A DNA stretch of 20,274 bases from Legionella genomosp. 1 (GTDB lineage Bacteria > Pseudomonadota > Gammaproteobacteria > Legionellales > Legionellaceae). The first letter of the stretch is position 1. Each line of letters begins with the position of its first letter. The stretch is taken from positions 1 to 20,274 of the forward strand of contig CAMDMN010000008.1 in assembly GCA_945901965.1 (NCBI GenBank). The letters run 5' to 3'. The notes beneath the pieces are model-generated. The model ran no database searches. It saw nothing but the letters and a program-made list of their open reading frames with translations, and had not been told where the DNA came from. The translations under genes and the position numbers were made by a program. Positions 7,238 through 15,130 of the stretch are shown here, one piece after another.

Positions 7238-9169
7238 ATGGACAAGAAAAAAACCTATGCAATACCATCTAATTTTGCTAAAAACGCTCATATTGATAAA
7301 AAAGGTTATCAAGAATTATATAAACACTCCATCGAAGACCCAGAAAAATTTTGGGGTGAACAAGCGCATAAATTTATTTCCTGGTCTAAGCCATGGGAAG
7401 CAGTTACTAAGGGCGATTTTAATTCCTTAGATGTAAATTGGTTCATCAATGGCAAATTAAATGCTTGTTATAACTGTGTCGATAGGCATTTAGCAAAAAA
7501 CAAAGATAAAGTTGCTATCATTTGGGAAGGTAATGATCCTAAAAATTCAAAAAAAATTACTTACAATGAGCTATATAAACAAGTCTGCAAATTTGCAAAT
7601 GTATTAAAAAAACTTAACATAAAAAAAGGCGATAGAGTTTGTATTTATTTGCCCATGATTCCTGAGGCTATTATTGCAATACTTAGCTGTGCTCGCATTG
7701 GTGCAATCCATAATGTTGTCTTTGGTGGATTTTCTGCCGAAGCTTTAAAAACGCGGATACTTGATTCAGACTGCCGCCTGCTTATTACCGCCGATGAAGG
7801 GGTCCGTGGTGAGAAAACAATTCCACTTAAAGCTAACTGTGATCTAGCCTTAGAAACATGCCCTGATGTTACGCATTCAATTATTATAAAGCATACAGGG
7901 TCTAAAATTAATTGGGATAAAGACCGCGATCTCTGGTATCACGAAGAAATGGATTCTGTAAATGATATCTGTCCAATAGAAGAAATGGATGCTAATGATC
8001 CGCTATTTATTCTTTATACCTCAGGATCCACCGGCAAGCCTAAGGGAATATTACATTCCACTGGCGGCTATCTTTTATATGTAGCTATGACTCACCACTA
8101 TATTTTTGATTATCATCAAAATGATATTTTCTGGTGCTCAGCAGACCTCGGCTGGATAACAGGACATTCATATCTTGTTTATGGTCCTTTAGCAAATGGA
8201 GCTACCACTTTACTTTTTGAGGGTGTGCCAAATTACCCAAGTTTTTCACGCTATTGGGAAATAATTGATAAGCATAAGGTTAATATTTTTTACACATCGC
8301 CTACTGCGATTCGTGCTTTACGACGTGAAGGCGATGAATGGGTAACTAAAACTAATCGCTCTAGTCTTAAATTATTAGGAACCGTTGGCGAACCTATTAA
8401 TCCTGATGCTTGGGAATGGTATTTTAATATTGTTGGCGAAAAGCGCTGCCCTATAGTCAATACATGGTGGCAAACAGAAACTGGTGGAATTCTTCTTAGT
8501 GAATTTCCAGGTGCTACTCCATTAATGCCAGGATCAGTTGGCTGGCCATTTTTTGGAATTGCCCCAGAAATTGTTGATACTCAGGGGAATACTGTAAAAG
8601 ATAATGAACAGGGTAGACTCATCATTAAAAAACCATGGCCTGGTTGTATGCAAACAATTTATGGTAATAATGATCGATTTATTAATGCATATTTTCGAGA
8701 TGTTCCTGGAAATTATTTAACTGGTGATGTGGCTTATGTTACTCAAGAAAAAAATTATTGGATTATCGGGCGTAGTGATGATGTAATCAAAGTTTCAGGA
8801 CATCGAATAAGTACCGAAGAAATTGAATCAGCACTTGTTTCTCATCCTGGCATTTCAGAGGCTGCCGTAATTGGCATTCCTCATGAAATAAAGGGTGAAA
8901 GTATTTATGCCTTTGTTACGCCAATGATAAACATTAATACAAATGATTCATTAAAAGCCGAACTTATACAACATGTCCGCACTAAAATTGGACCGCTGGC
9001 AACACCTGATCATATTCAATGGGCACCTGCCCTACCAAAAACTCGCTCAGGCAAAATTATGCGCCGAATTTTACGTAAAATTGCGAGCAATGATCTAGAT
9101 GATCTAGGAGACACTTCAACCCTTGCAGATCCTAATATAATAGATCAATTAATTAAGGATAAAAAATGA
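7238..9169 (+). CDS. acs: Acetyl-CoA synthetase (acetate-CoA ligase, AMP-forming)
   Basis: Acs activates acetate with ATP to acetyl-AMP and then acetyl-CoA in the cytoplasm. The 643-residue product (E. coli 652) has the adenylate-forming enzyme motifs: the phosphate-binding loop YTSGSTGKPKG at 260-270, WWQTETGG with the Trp that limits the acyl pocket to acetate, GRSDDVIKVSGHR at the hinge, and PKTRSGKIMRR near the C-terminus. Lys606 in that motif is the catalytic lysine that protein acetylation inactivates in the family. The ATG at 7238 has AAGGA nine bases upstream. It follows a strong palindrome, so it may have its own promoter, but I see no clear one. Its end overlaps the next gene in ATGA. 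Confidence 0.96.
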   Translation: MDKKKTYAIPSNFAKNAHIDKKGYQELYKHSIEDPEKFWGEQAHKFISWSKPWEAVTKGDFNSLDVNWFINGKLNACYNCVDRHLAKNKDKVAIIWEGNDPKNSKKITYNELYKQVCKFANVLKKLNIKKGDRVCIYLPMIPEAIIAILSCARIGAIHNVVFGGFSAEALKTRILDSDCRLLITADEGVRGEKTIPLKANCDLALETCPDVTHSIIIKHTGSKINWDKDRDLWYHEEMDSVNDICPIEEMDANDPLFILYTSGSTGKPKGILHSTGGYLLYVAMTHHYIFDYHQNDIFWCSADLGWITGHSYLVYGPLANGATTLLFEGVPNYPSFSRYWEIIDKHKVNIFYTSPTAIRALRREGDEWVTKTNRSSLKLLGTVGEPINPDAWEWYFNIVGEKRCPIVNTWWQTETGGILLSEFPGATPLMPGSVGWPFFGIAPEIVDTQGNTVKDNEQGRLIIKKPWPGCMQTIYGNNDRFINAYFRDVPGNYLTGDVAYVTQEKNYWIIGRSDDVIKVSGHRISTEEIESALVSHPGISEAAVIGIPHEIKGESIYAFVTPMININTNDSLKAELIQHVRTKIGPLATPDHIQWAPALPKTRSGKIMRRILRKIASNDLDDLGDTSTLADPNIIDQLIKDKK

Positions 9170-10560
9170 CGCAAACAGTCTTTGTAAATCGTATTTTAAA
9201 TATGAAGAAAATCAAATATATTGGTCTAGATATGGATCATACCCTTATCCGCTATAAGACCAAAAATTTTGAAGCTTTAGTCTATGATCTTATTATTGCT
9301 GAGTTAATAGAAAATAAAAATTATCCTCATGAACTAAAAAAGTTTAAATTTAACTTCGATGATGCCATCCGCGGTTTAGTAGTTGATTCTAAAAATGGCA
9401 ATATCCTTAAGCTTAGCCGCTATGGAGCCATTCGCCAAAGCTATCATGGAACAAAAAAAATAAATTTTTCCGAACAGAAAAATTTTTACCGTAGTATTTA
9501 TGTAGATCTAGGTGATCCTAATTACATGGCGATTGATACATCTTTTTCAATCGCATTTTGCGCTCTTTATAGTCAACTTATTGATCTCAAAGATGACAAA
9601 AAACATAACTTACAATTACCAAGCTACAGTGTAATTGCCTTAGACGTATTAAATAGCGTCGATAAAGTCCATGCTAATGGGAGCTTAAAAAAATATATCA
9701 GCCAAGATCTTGATCATTTCGTTATAAAAGAACGAGGGGTGGTTGAAGGACTTAAGCGCTTAATTCGCCATGGCAAGAAAGTTTTTATTCTCACAAATTC
9801 AGAATATTATTATACAAAGCTCTTATTAGACTATGCGATAAATCCCTTCTTAAAAGACGGCGAGACCTGGCAGGATCTGTTTCAATACGTAATTACACTC
9901 GCTAATAAGCCGAGATTTTTCTACGATAATTTGAAATTTTTAAAAATAGACCCTATAACTGGCTCGATGACAAACATCGTAGGCTGTATAACACCAGGTA
10001 TTTATCAAGGTGGCCATGCAAGGAAATTTACTGAAGATTTAAACCTAAATGGTGATGAGATTTTATATATTGGTGATCATATATATGGTGATATCTTAAG
10101 ATTAAAAAAGGATTGCAACTGGCGTACTGCTTTAGTAGTTGAAGAACTTGGTGATGAAATTGCCGCACAAAAAAATGCTCATCAAATCGAACTCAAAATA
10201 ATAAAAGCAATGGCTTTTAAGAAAAAGTTAGAACATGAATATATTGTGATACATACCAAAAAAGACGAAGAAAAAACTGAAATCTATGATGACAAATTAA
10301 ATGAATTGCATAATGGAATTACAGATCTTGATCACAAGATTTCAAAATTATTAGTAGATCAAAGTGTTTTCTTTAACCCTAAATGGGAAAGAATATTTAG
10401 AGCAGGAGCTGAAGAAAGCTTCTTCGCTTATCAAGTAGATCGATTTGCTTGTATATATATGGAAAAATTATCTGATTTATTAGAACATTCTCCCCTCACC
10501 TATTTTAGGGCTAACCGCCGATTGCTTGCTCATGATATTGAAAATTTAGAAGATGAATAG
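9166..10560 (+). CDS. HAD-IG family 5'-nucleotidase (cN-II-like, IMP/GMP type)
   Basis: A 464-residue cytosolic purine 5'-nucleotidase of the HAD superfamily, expected to remove phosphate from IMP or GMP. All four HAD motifs are visible: DMDHT at 22-26 with nucleophile Asp22 and acid/base Asp24, LTNSEYYYT at 209-217 with Thr210, Lys287 within HARKFTEDL, and YIGDHIYGDIL at 301-311 with Asp304 and Asp309. The GDHIYGDIL form of motif IV is typical of the cN-II group, which has a structurally studied Legionella pneumophila member. The C-terminal third is charged and helical. The ATG overlaps the acs stop in ATGA and has AAGGA at 9155-9159, favouring it over Met13. Nucleotide specificity is inferred. 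Confidence 0.9.
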   Translation: MTQTVFVNRILNMKKIKYIGLDMDHTLIRYKTKNFEALVYDLIIAELIENKNYPHELKKFKFNFDDAIRGLVVDSKNGNILKLSRYGAIRQSYHGTKKINFSEQKNFYRSIYVDLGDPNYMAIDTSFSIAFCALYSQLIDLKDDKKHNLQLPSYSVIALDVLNSVDKVHANGSLKKYISQDLDHFVIKERGVVEGLKRLIRHGKKVFILTNSEYYYTKLLLDYAINPFLKDGETWQDLFQYVITLANKPRFFYDNLKFLKIDPITGSMTNIVGCITPGIYQGGHARKFTEDLNLNGDEILYIGDHIYGDILRLKKDCNWRTALVVEELGDEIAAQKNAHQIELKIIKAMAFKKKLEHEYIVIHTKKDEEKTEIYDDKLNELHNGITDLDHKISKLLVDQSVFFNPKWERIFRAGAEESFFAYQVDRFACIYMEKLSDLLEHSPLTYFRANRRLLAHDIENLEDE

Positions 10561-10642
10561 GATTGATTAATTTAATGTAACAAATATGGTATTATTAATA
10601 GTTGTATGGATAGTAGCCTTGATATCATTACAGGAAACAAAA

Positions 10643-11428
10643 ATGCTTCACGAATTAGAAAAAGCGCTAATTTTATTACGTCAAACAAAGCCATTAATCC
10701 TTTGCCTTACCAATCACGTTACTATGGACTTTATGGCAAATGCTTTATTAAGCCTAGGGGCGGCTCCGATAATGTCTAACGATTTAAGAGAGTTAGATGA
10801 ATTAGTACGCATTAGTCATGCGATCAATATAAATATTGGCACTCTAGATGTGGAATTTATTTCACGAGCAAATGCCGCTGTTATATTAGCCAAAAAATAT
10901 AATAAACCAATTATTTTAGACCCTGTCGGAGCCGGAGCCACACAAATTCGCACGGCCTCTTCGCGCTCACTTATGCAAGCGGCCGATATTATTCGCGGCA
11001 ATGCTAGTGAAATTATGGCACTTATTGATGATGTAAATGAAACTTTAGGTGTTGAATCATCGCATCTTGTAAGTGATGCAACTGGGCGCGCCAAGAAACT
11101 TGCTAAAGAAAATGCATCCATTGTAGTAGTCAGTGGAGTAGAAGATTTTATAACTGACGGTACACGAGAAAAATATCTAGAGTTTGGCTCAGCTTTAATG
11201 CCGCTTGTAACCGGTATGGGTTGCACCTTAACTGCGGTAATTGCAGCATTTAAAGCTATTATCCCTGATTCTTATGGTGCAGCTTGTATGGCTACAGCTT
11301 ATTATGGTTTATGCGGCAGCTTAGCACATGAGAAAGCAACTATGCCTGGAGCTTTTCGTACCGCATTTATTGATGAATTATATGCTGCTGATTTTAATTC
11401 AATGAGAAACCTCCAAAATGCTTCATAA
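10643..11428 (+). CDS. thiM: Hydroxyethylthiazole kinase ThiM
   Basis: ThiM phosphorylates 4-methyl-5-(2-hydroxyethyl)thiazole, salvaging the thiazole half of thiamine. With the start at 10643 the product has 261 residues, against 262 in E. coli. I chose this ATG because AGGA lies seven bases upstream; an ATG at 10586 would add 19 hydrophobic residues absent from the family. Key features are LTNHVTMDFMANALLSLGA near the N-terminus, LDPVGAGA, the RGNASEIMAL motif at 118-127, and VTGMGCTLTAV with the catalytic-site Cys194. No thi-box riboswitch fits in the 82-base gap upstream. The gene overlaps thiD by 11 bases. Confidence 0.95.
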   Translation: MLHELEKALILLRQTKPLILCLTNHVTMDFMANALLSLGAAPIMSNDLRELDELVRISHAININIGTLDVEFISRANAAVILAKKYNKPIILDPVGAGATQIRTASSRSLMQAADIIRGNASEIMALIDDVNETLGVESSHLVSDATGRAKKLAKENASIVVVSGVEDFITDGTREKYLEFGSALMPLVTGMGCTLTAVIAAFKAIIPDSYGAACMATAYYGLCGSLAHEKATMPGAFRTAFIDELYAADFNSMRNLQNAS

Positions 11429-12227
11429 ATGCTTATCAATTGCCGGTTTTGATGGCTCAGGAGGAGCCGGCCTTCAAGCAGATCTTAAAACTTTCGGAGC
11501 CTTAAGCTGCTACGGGATGACGGTTCTTACCGCTCTTCCTGTCCAAAATACTATGGGAGTTAAAAATTGCTATGAGATTCCTTTGTCTGCAATCTATGAA
11601 CAATTAGAGGCAATATTTGAAGATATTACACCTGATAGCATCAAAATCGGCATGCTTTTTAATAAAGAAATAGTTGAGCTCGTAGCTGATTTTTTAAAAG
11701 AACACGCGAAGGTTATACCTATAGTCATTGATCCAGTAATGGTAGCTAAATCTGGAGATTATTTATTAAAGCCTGATGCGGTGAACTCGCTTAAAGAGAA
11801 CCTTCTGCCACTAGCCACTATAATTACCCCCAATTTATCAGAAGCATATGCTCTTACCAATATAAAAAACGATCAAGAAGCCCAAGCATTAAGCCTGATA
11901 AACCTTGGTGCTAAAGCCGTTTTAATCAAAGGTGGGCATTTAGATGGGCCTCAATCAAACGATCTATTTATGGATAAAACCAAAAAATCGATTTGGTTTA
12001 AAAGCCCGCGCATCGATAGTAAAAATACACATGGCACCGGATGCACCCTATCAGCAGCAATAGCCGCATATCTAGCTCTTGGGAAACCCCTTATTGAATC
12101 TTGTGGTCTTGCAAAAGAATATTTATTTAATGCAATAGAAGCTGCGCGAATTTCATCTGTTGGGAAGGGACATGGGCCGGTAAACCACTTTCATAATATA
12201 TGGCAAAAAGATGCAAGTAGCTCTTAA
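11418..12227 (+). CDS. thiD: Hydroxymethylpyrimidine/phosphomethylpyrimidine kinase ThiD
   Basis: ThiD phosphorylates HMP and then HMP-phosphate, producing the pyrimidine donor for thiamine phosphate synthesis. The 269-residue ribokinase-fold protein shows SIAGFDGSGGAGLQADLKTF at 7-26, LPVQNTMGV near the HMP pocket, VIDPVMVAKSGD at 103-114, TPNLSEA, LIKGGH, and the anion-hole motif NTHGTGCTLSAA with Cys209. The family usually has SD rather than FD in the first motif; this is a mild variation. Its ATG lies inside the end of thiM and its own end overlaps panE by 17 bases, so the three genes are probably translated together. ThiE, which would join the two halves, is not in the window. Confidence 0.96.
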   Translation: MLHKCLSIAGFDGSGGAGLQADLKTFGALSCYGMTVLTALPVQNTMGVKNCYEIPLSAIYEQLEAIFEDITPDSIKIGMLFNKEIVELVADFLKEHAKVIPIVIDPVMVAKSGDYLLKPDAVNSLKENLLPLATIITPNLSEAYALTNIKNDQEAQALSLINLGAKAVLIKGGHLDGPQSNDLFMDKTKKSIWFKSPRIDSKNTHGTGCTLSAAIAAYLALGKPLIESCGLAKEYLFNAIEAARISSVGKGHGPVNHFHNIWQKDASSS

Positions 12228-13155
12228 TCAGAATATATATATTGCAGGAGTTGGCGCTATTGGCAGCTTATTAGCTTGCCGACTAACCCAAGAAAATTCT
12301 GCTATTAATTTAATATTAAAAAATGAAACTCAATTAACTACCTATCAGCAATCTGGCTTAACTATAAATTATGAAAACCATAACTATAGCTGTCATCCTA
12401 AAGCTAATACTATTGATAATTTAGGCGAAACACCGATTAACTATTTAATCGCGTGTGTAAAAGCCTATGACATCTTAAACCTATTAATTGACTTAAAAGC
12501 TAATCTTAATGAGCATAGCATTATAATCTTACTTAATAATGGCCTAGGTGTTTTAGATGAAATTAAAATTAAATTTTCACACTTACGAATTATTTCTGGT
12601 ATTTGCACAATGGGTGCCTACCTTGAAAAACCATTCACGGTTAAAGCTTTTTTAAATGGCAAATTTCACTTAGGTAGTATTAATGATGCGTTTACTCATA
12701 ATGAACTGGAATTTTTTTATAAGTCCTTTAAAAAAGCAAATCTGCCAATTCAATGGGAAGAAGATATCAAAACCATAATTTGGGAAAAATTTGCTTTAAA
12801 CTGCAGTATAAATATTTTAACCGTAATATTTTCCTGCAAAAATGGTGAGTTACTGGATCATGGCGATTTATTAAAAGATCTAACAGCAGAAATTGCTGCG
12901 GTGATTAGGGCTTACGGCATTAATATAGAAGCGTCTACTTTACTAAAGAAAGTAATATCCCTACTTAAAAATGTCGGTGAAAATTATTCATCCATGTATT
13001 GTGACGTTAAATCCAATAAAACCACTGAAATTTCCCACCTGAACGAATACCTAATTAAGCTTGCAGAAGAAAAAAACATGCCTACTAAACTAAATTCAAA
13101 GTTATTAAAACAGTTTTATATGGCTTATGATAATAATAATAAATATCCCACATAA
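12211..13155 (+). CDS. panE: 2-dehydropantoate 2-reductase family protein (PanE/ApbA)
   Basis: PanE uses NADPH to reduce ketopantoate to pantoate for coenzyme A synthesis. The 314-residue product has the nucleotide-binding IAGVGAIGSLLACRL motif with GVGAIG at 13-18, Lys84 in ACVKAYD, catalytic Lys193 in WEKFALNCSINILT, and the substrate-binding block SSMYCDV with Ser261 and Asp265 followed by Glu273 in TTEISHLNEYL. These correspond to the catalytic Lys and Glu of E. coli PanE. It overlaps thiD by 17 bases; the family member ApbA is genetically linked to thiamine pyrimidine synthesis in Salmonella, so the context is suggestive. The fold family also contains paralogues of unknown substrate, so exact activity is probable rather than certain. 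Confidence 0.87.
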   Translation: MQVALNQNIYIAGVGAIGSLLACRLTQENSAINLILKNETQLTTYQQSGLTINYENHNYSCHPKANTIDNLGETPINYLIACVKAYDILNLLIDLKANLNEHSIIILLNNGLGVLDEIKIKFSHLRIISGICTMGAYLEKPFTVKAFLNGKFHLGSINDAFTHNELEFFYKSFKKANLPIQWEEDIKTIIWEKFALNCSINILTVIFSCKNGELLDHGDLLKDLTAEIAAVIRAYGINIEASTLLKKVISLLKNVGENYSSMYCDVKSNKTTEISHLNEYLIKLAEEKNMPTKLNSKLLKQFYMAYDNNNKYPT

Positions 13156-13214
13156 TATTGCCTTAATATTCCCCAGTTATAATATCTAAAACACCATTTG
13201 GAATATATTTAGAC

Positions 13215-14966
13215 ATGCATGATAAAGCTCGAGTTGCGATTACTTACAATTCTACCGTTGGCGGATCTGCTGTTATATCACTAAAAAAAGGTTTTATTGA
13301 ATCTGGGTGTGAAGTAGGAACAGTTGATTATAGAAATCTAATGCAAGAAATTACGGCTAAAGAATTTGAAACTAACTATAGAACAAAAGAAGGCCGGAAA
13401 AAATTATTAGCCCATGCTAAAGCTCGTGCAATCGATGTACTTAGTAAATATGACTGTTTAGTTATTCCTGGTAGTGTTTCAATGATTGATCCTACTTTAT
13501 TTGGTGCAAAACAAAATCGTCCTGACAACCAATATGATTTTTCTAGAACTCTAGTAGAGCTAGCGTTTTTGCATGTTGCCCTACAAAAAGGTATGCCTAT
13601 CTGGGGTGTTTGTGGTGGACATCAAGTAATTGCCGTATATGGCGGCGGAACTATAAGAGGACTAAAAAGTTCAGAAAAAGCACATCATCACTACATGACT
13701 TATGACAAAATCAAATTAAAAGCAGAATCCATGCTAAAAGACATAATGCAACCAAAGGAAAAAAATCCAACCTTAGAAATTAGCGCTTTCGGCGCACATT
13801 TACAGGCTATTGATCAATTAGGCAAAGATAGCAGTCTAATGATAGCCGCTACAGGTAGTGATGGCGCATTAATTGAAGCTACTGAATCAAAATTTGGATC
13901 TCCTCTTATTTCAACACAATTTCATCCTGAAATAATGGCACATGGTTTTTATAAACCGCAACCCCAAAGAGATGACTTAGATAATCATGAAATTCCAATA
14001 GCAGATCTTTCTTTAGAAAATACTCTTTGGATTGGAGCACAAAAAGGCTCGCTATGGGCAGGCGGCAATCCTACTCGCTGTGGACTTATTAAAATGACAA
14101 CTGATCCAACAGCATGTGCTTTCAAAGTAATAGAGCTAACTTTTGCAGGTAAAGACGCTATAATCCTATTTAATGACGAATTATACTATGCCGACTTAAA
14201 GCGCCGAGAAGTTTCCAAGATAGTTTTAAATGCGACCAATAAGGAAAATTACTCTAAATTAAAGGGATTATTCGCAGATATTACAAGATTTAAAAGCGAT
14301 TATTCTTATGTACGAGAAAGAGAACTTCAATTATTAATAGATACAACTGGAAAAATTCCACCAAAAAGAGAAGAGAGTGAAAGACTTAGAATAATAAAAA
14401 TGGGTAAGTCCTTATTTGATTTTTTTCAAAAAGCTGCAGAAACTTATCATAATAAGAGAATTCTTATTAATGAGCTTAAACTTAAAAAAAGTCCAATTGA
14501 GACTCCATTAACAAGTTCAATCATGCCACCATTAACTACTATTACACCACTAAACAAATATAATAAATTACCAAGATCGATGCTTGCTGGGATAATTGTT
14601 GCAGCTCTTCTCTTTCTATTTTCACCACATACAAGCATTGCTATCGCTGCAATAATTTGCTTTAGTTTAATAATTGCCACAATTTATAGTTTTATAGATA
14701 ATAAATTATCTACTATCGTAAGTAATCATAAAAAGCATGCTAAAAAAGCTGAACTTGAATCTAACCCTGCTAATTTATTAAGCCAATACCCTGCTATATT
14801 ATGGGGTTCTTCTTCATATGAAACTATTTTAACAACTGCAAAAACAGATCTTACAAATACGGAACAACCTGCTATAAAAATTGAGCCTGCCGAGCAAAGA
14901 GCGACTATAGACACAACTTTGGAAGCAACTACATCAGCGCCAGAATTACCTTCTTTTAACAGATAA
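13215..14966 (+). CDS. Class I glutamine amidotransferase-like protein with C-terminal transmembrane hairpin
   Basis: The product has 583 residues. Residues about 5-245 form a class I amidotransferase / peptidase C26 domain: the nucleophile elbow GVCGGHQ carries Cys133, and STQFHPEI supplies His237 and Glu239, so the triad is intact. This resembles gamma-glutamyl-GABA hydrolases (PuuD type) more than synthase-linked domains. Residues about 265-385 are an unrecognised region with short strand-like segments (DELYYADLKRREVSKIVL). Residues 455-470 and 474-494 form a transmembrane hairpin, followed by a Lys-rich stretch (HKKHAKK) and a Thr/Glu-rich tail. No signal peptide is visible. The architecture suggests a membrane-targeted or secreted effector, an inference only. 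No good ribosome binding site is seen; TATAAT at 13178-13183 may be its -10. Confidence 0.8.
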   Translation: MHDKARVAITYNSTVGGSAVISLKKGFIESGCEVGTVDYRNLMQEITAKEFETNYRTKEGRKKLLAHAKARAIDVLSKYDCLVIPGSVSMIDPTLFGAKQNRPDNQYDFSRTLVELAFLHVALQKGMPIWGVCGGHQVIAVYGGGTIRGLKSSEKAHHHYMTYDKIKLKAESMLKDIMQPKEKNPTLEISAFGAHLQAIDQLGKDSSLMIAATGSDGALIEATESKFGSPLISTQFHPEIMAHGFYKPQPQRDDLDNHEIPIADLSLENTLWIGAQKGSLWAGGNPTRCGLIKMTTDPTACAFKVIELTFAGKDAIILFNDELYYADLKRREVSKIVLNATNKENYSKLKGLFADITRFKSDYSYVRERELQLLIDTTGKIPPKREESERLRIIKMGKSLFDFFQKAAETYHNKRILINELKLKKSPIETPLTSSIMPPLTTITPLNKYNKLPRSMLAGIIVAALLFLFSPHTSIAIAAIICFSLIIATIYSFIDNKLSTIVSNHKKHAKKAELESNPANLLSQYPAILWGSSSYETILTTAKTDLTNTEQPAIKIEPAEQRATIDTTLEATTSAPELPSFNR

Positions 14967-15022
14967 AATCAATTATCGCTTATTTTATGTTAATGGAGTG
15001 TTATTTTTTCGCACAAATAAGT

Positions 15023-15028
15023 TATAAT
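15023..15028 (+). promoter_or_regulatory. Candidate -10 element upstream of the interrupted PLP-like gene
   Basis: A perfect TATAAT lies 103 bases before the ATG at 15131, but the -35 region (ttattt at 15001-15006) is poor and no TGn extension is present. It would give a leader containing the 12-bp inverted repeat at 15049-15104. Confidence 0.3.
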
Positions 15029-15048
15029 AAGGGCTTACGAAAAATCAA

Positions 15049-15104
15049 GATTTATGAAAAACATTAGTAACGTCATCGTTCAGTATCTTAACTTTTCATA
15101 AATC
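15049..15104. repeat. Perfect 12-bp inverted repeat in the leader of the PLP-like gene
   Basis: The arms gatttatgaaaa (15049-15060) and ttttcataaatc (15093-15104) are exact complements around a 32-base loop. The stem is AT-rich and no T-run follows, so it is not a terminator. It sits between the candidate promoter and the ribosome binding site AAAGG at 15115-15119. Confidence 0.5.
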
Positions 15105-15130
15105 CTATAAAAGCAAAGGTATATTGTGTC

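Noticed and set aside
10613..10623. gtagccttgat matching the start of the 36-bp repeat arm, a possible repeat remnant
   Set aside because: An 11-base match to some part of a 36-base arm is not improbable in 20 kb, and no partner arm is nearby.
10586..10642. Upstream ATG adding 19 hydrophobic residues to ThiM
   Set aside because: ThiM is cytosolic, the extension is absent from the family, and the AGGA site lies just before the ATG at 10643.
10816..11226. 136-codon minus-strand ORF opposite thiM
   Set aside because: Antisense shadow of a well-conserved kinase gene.
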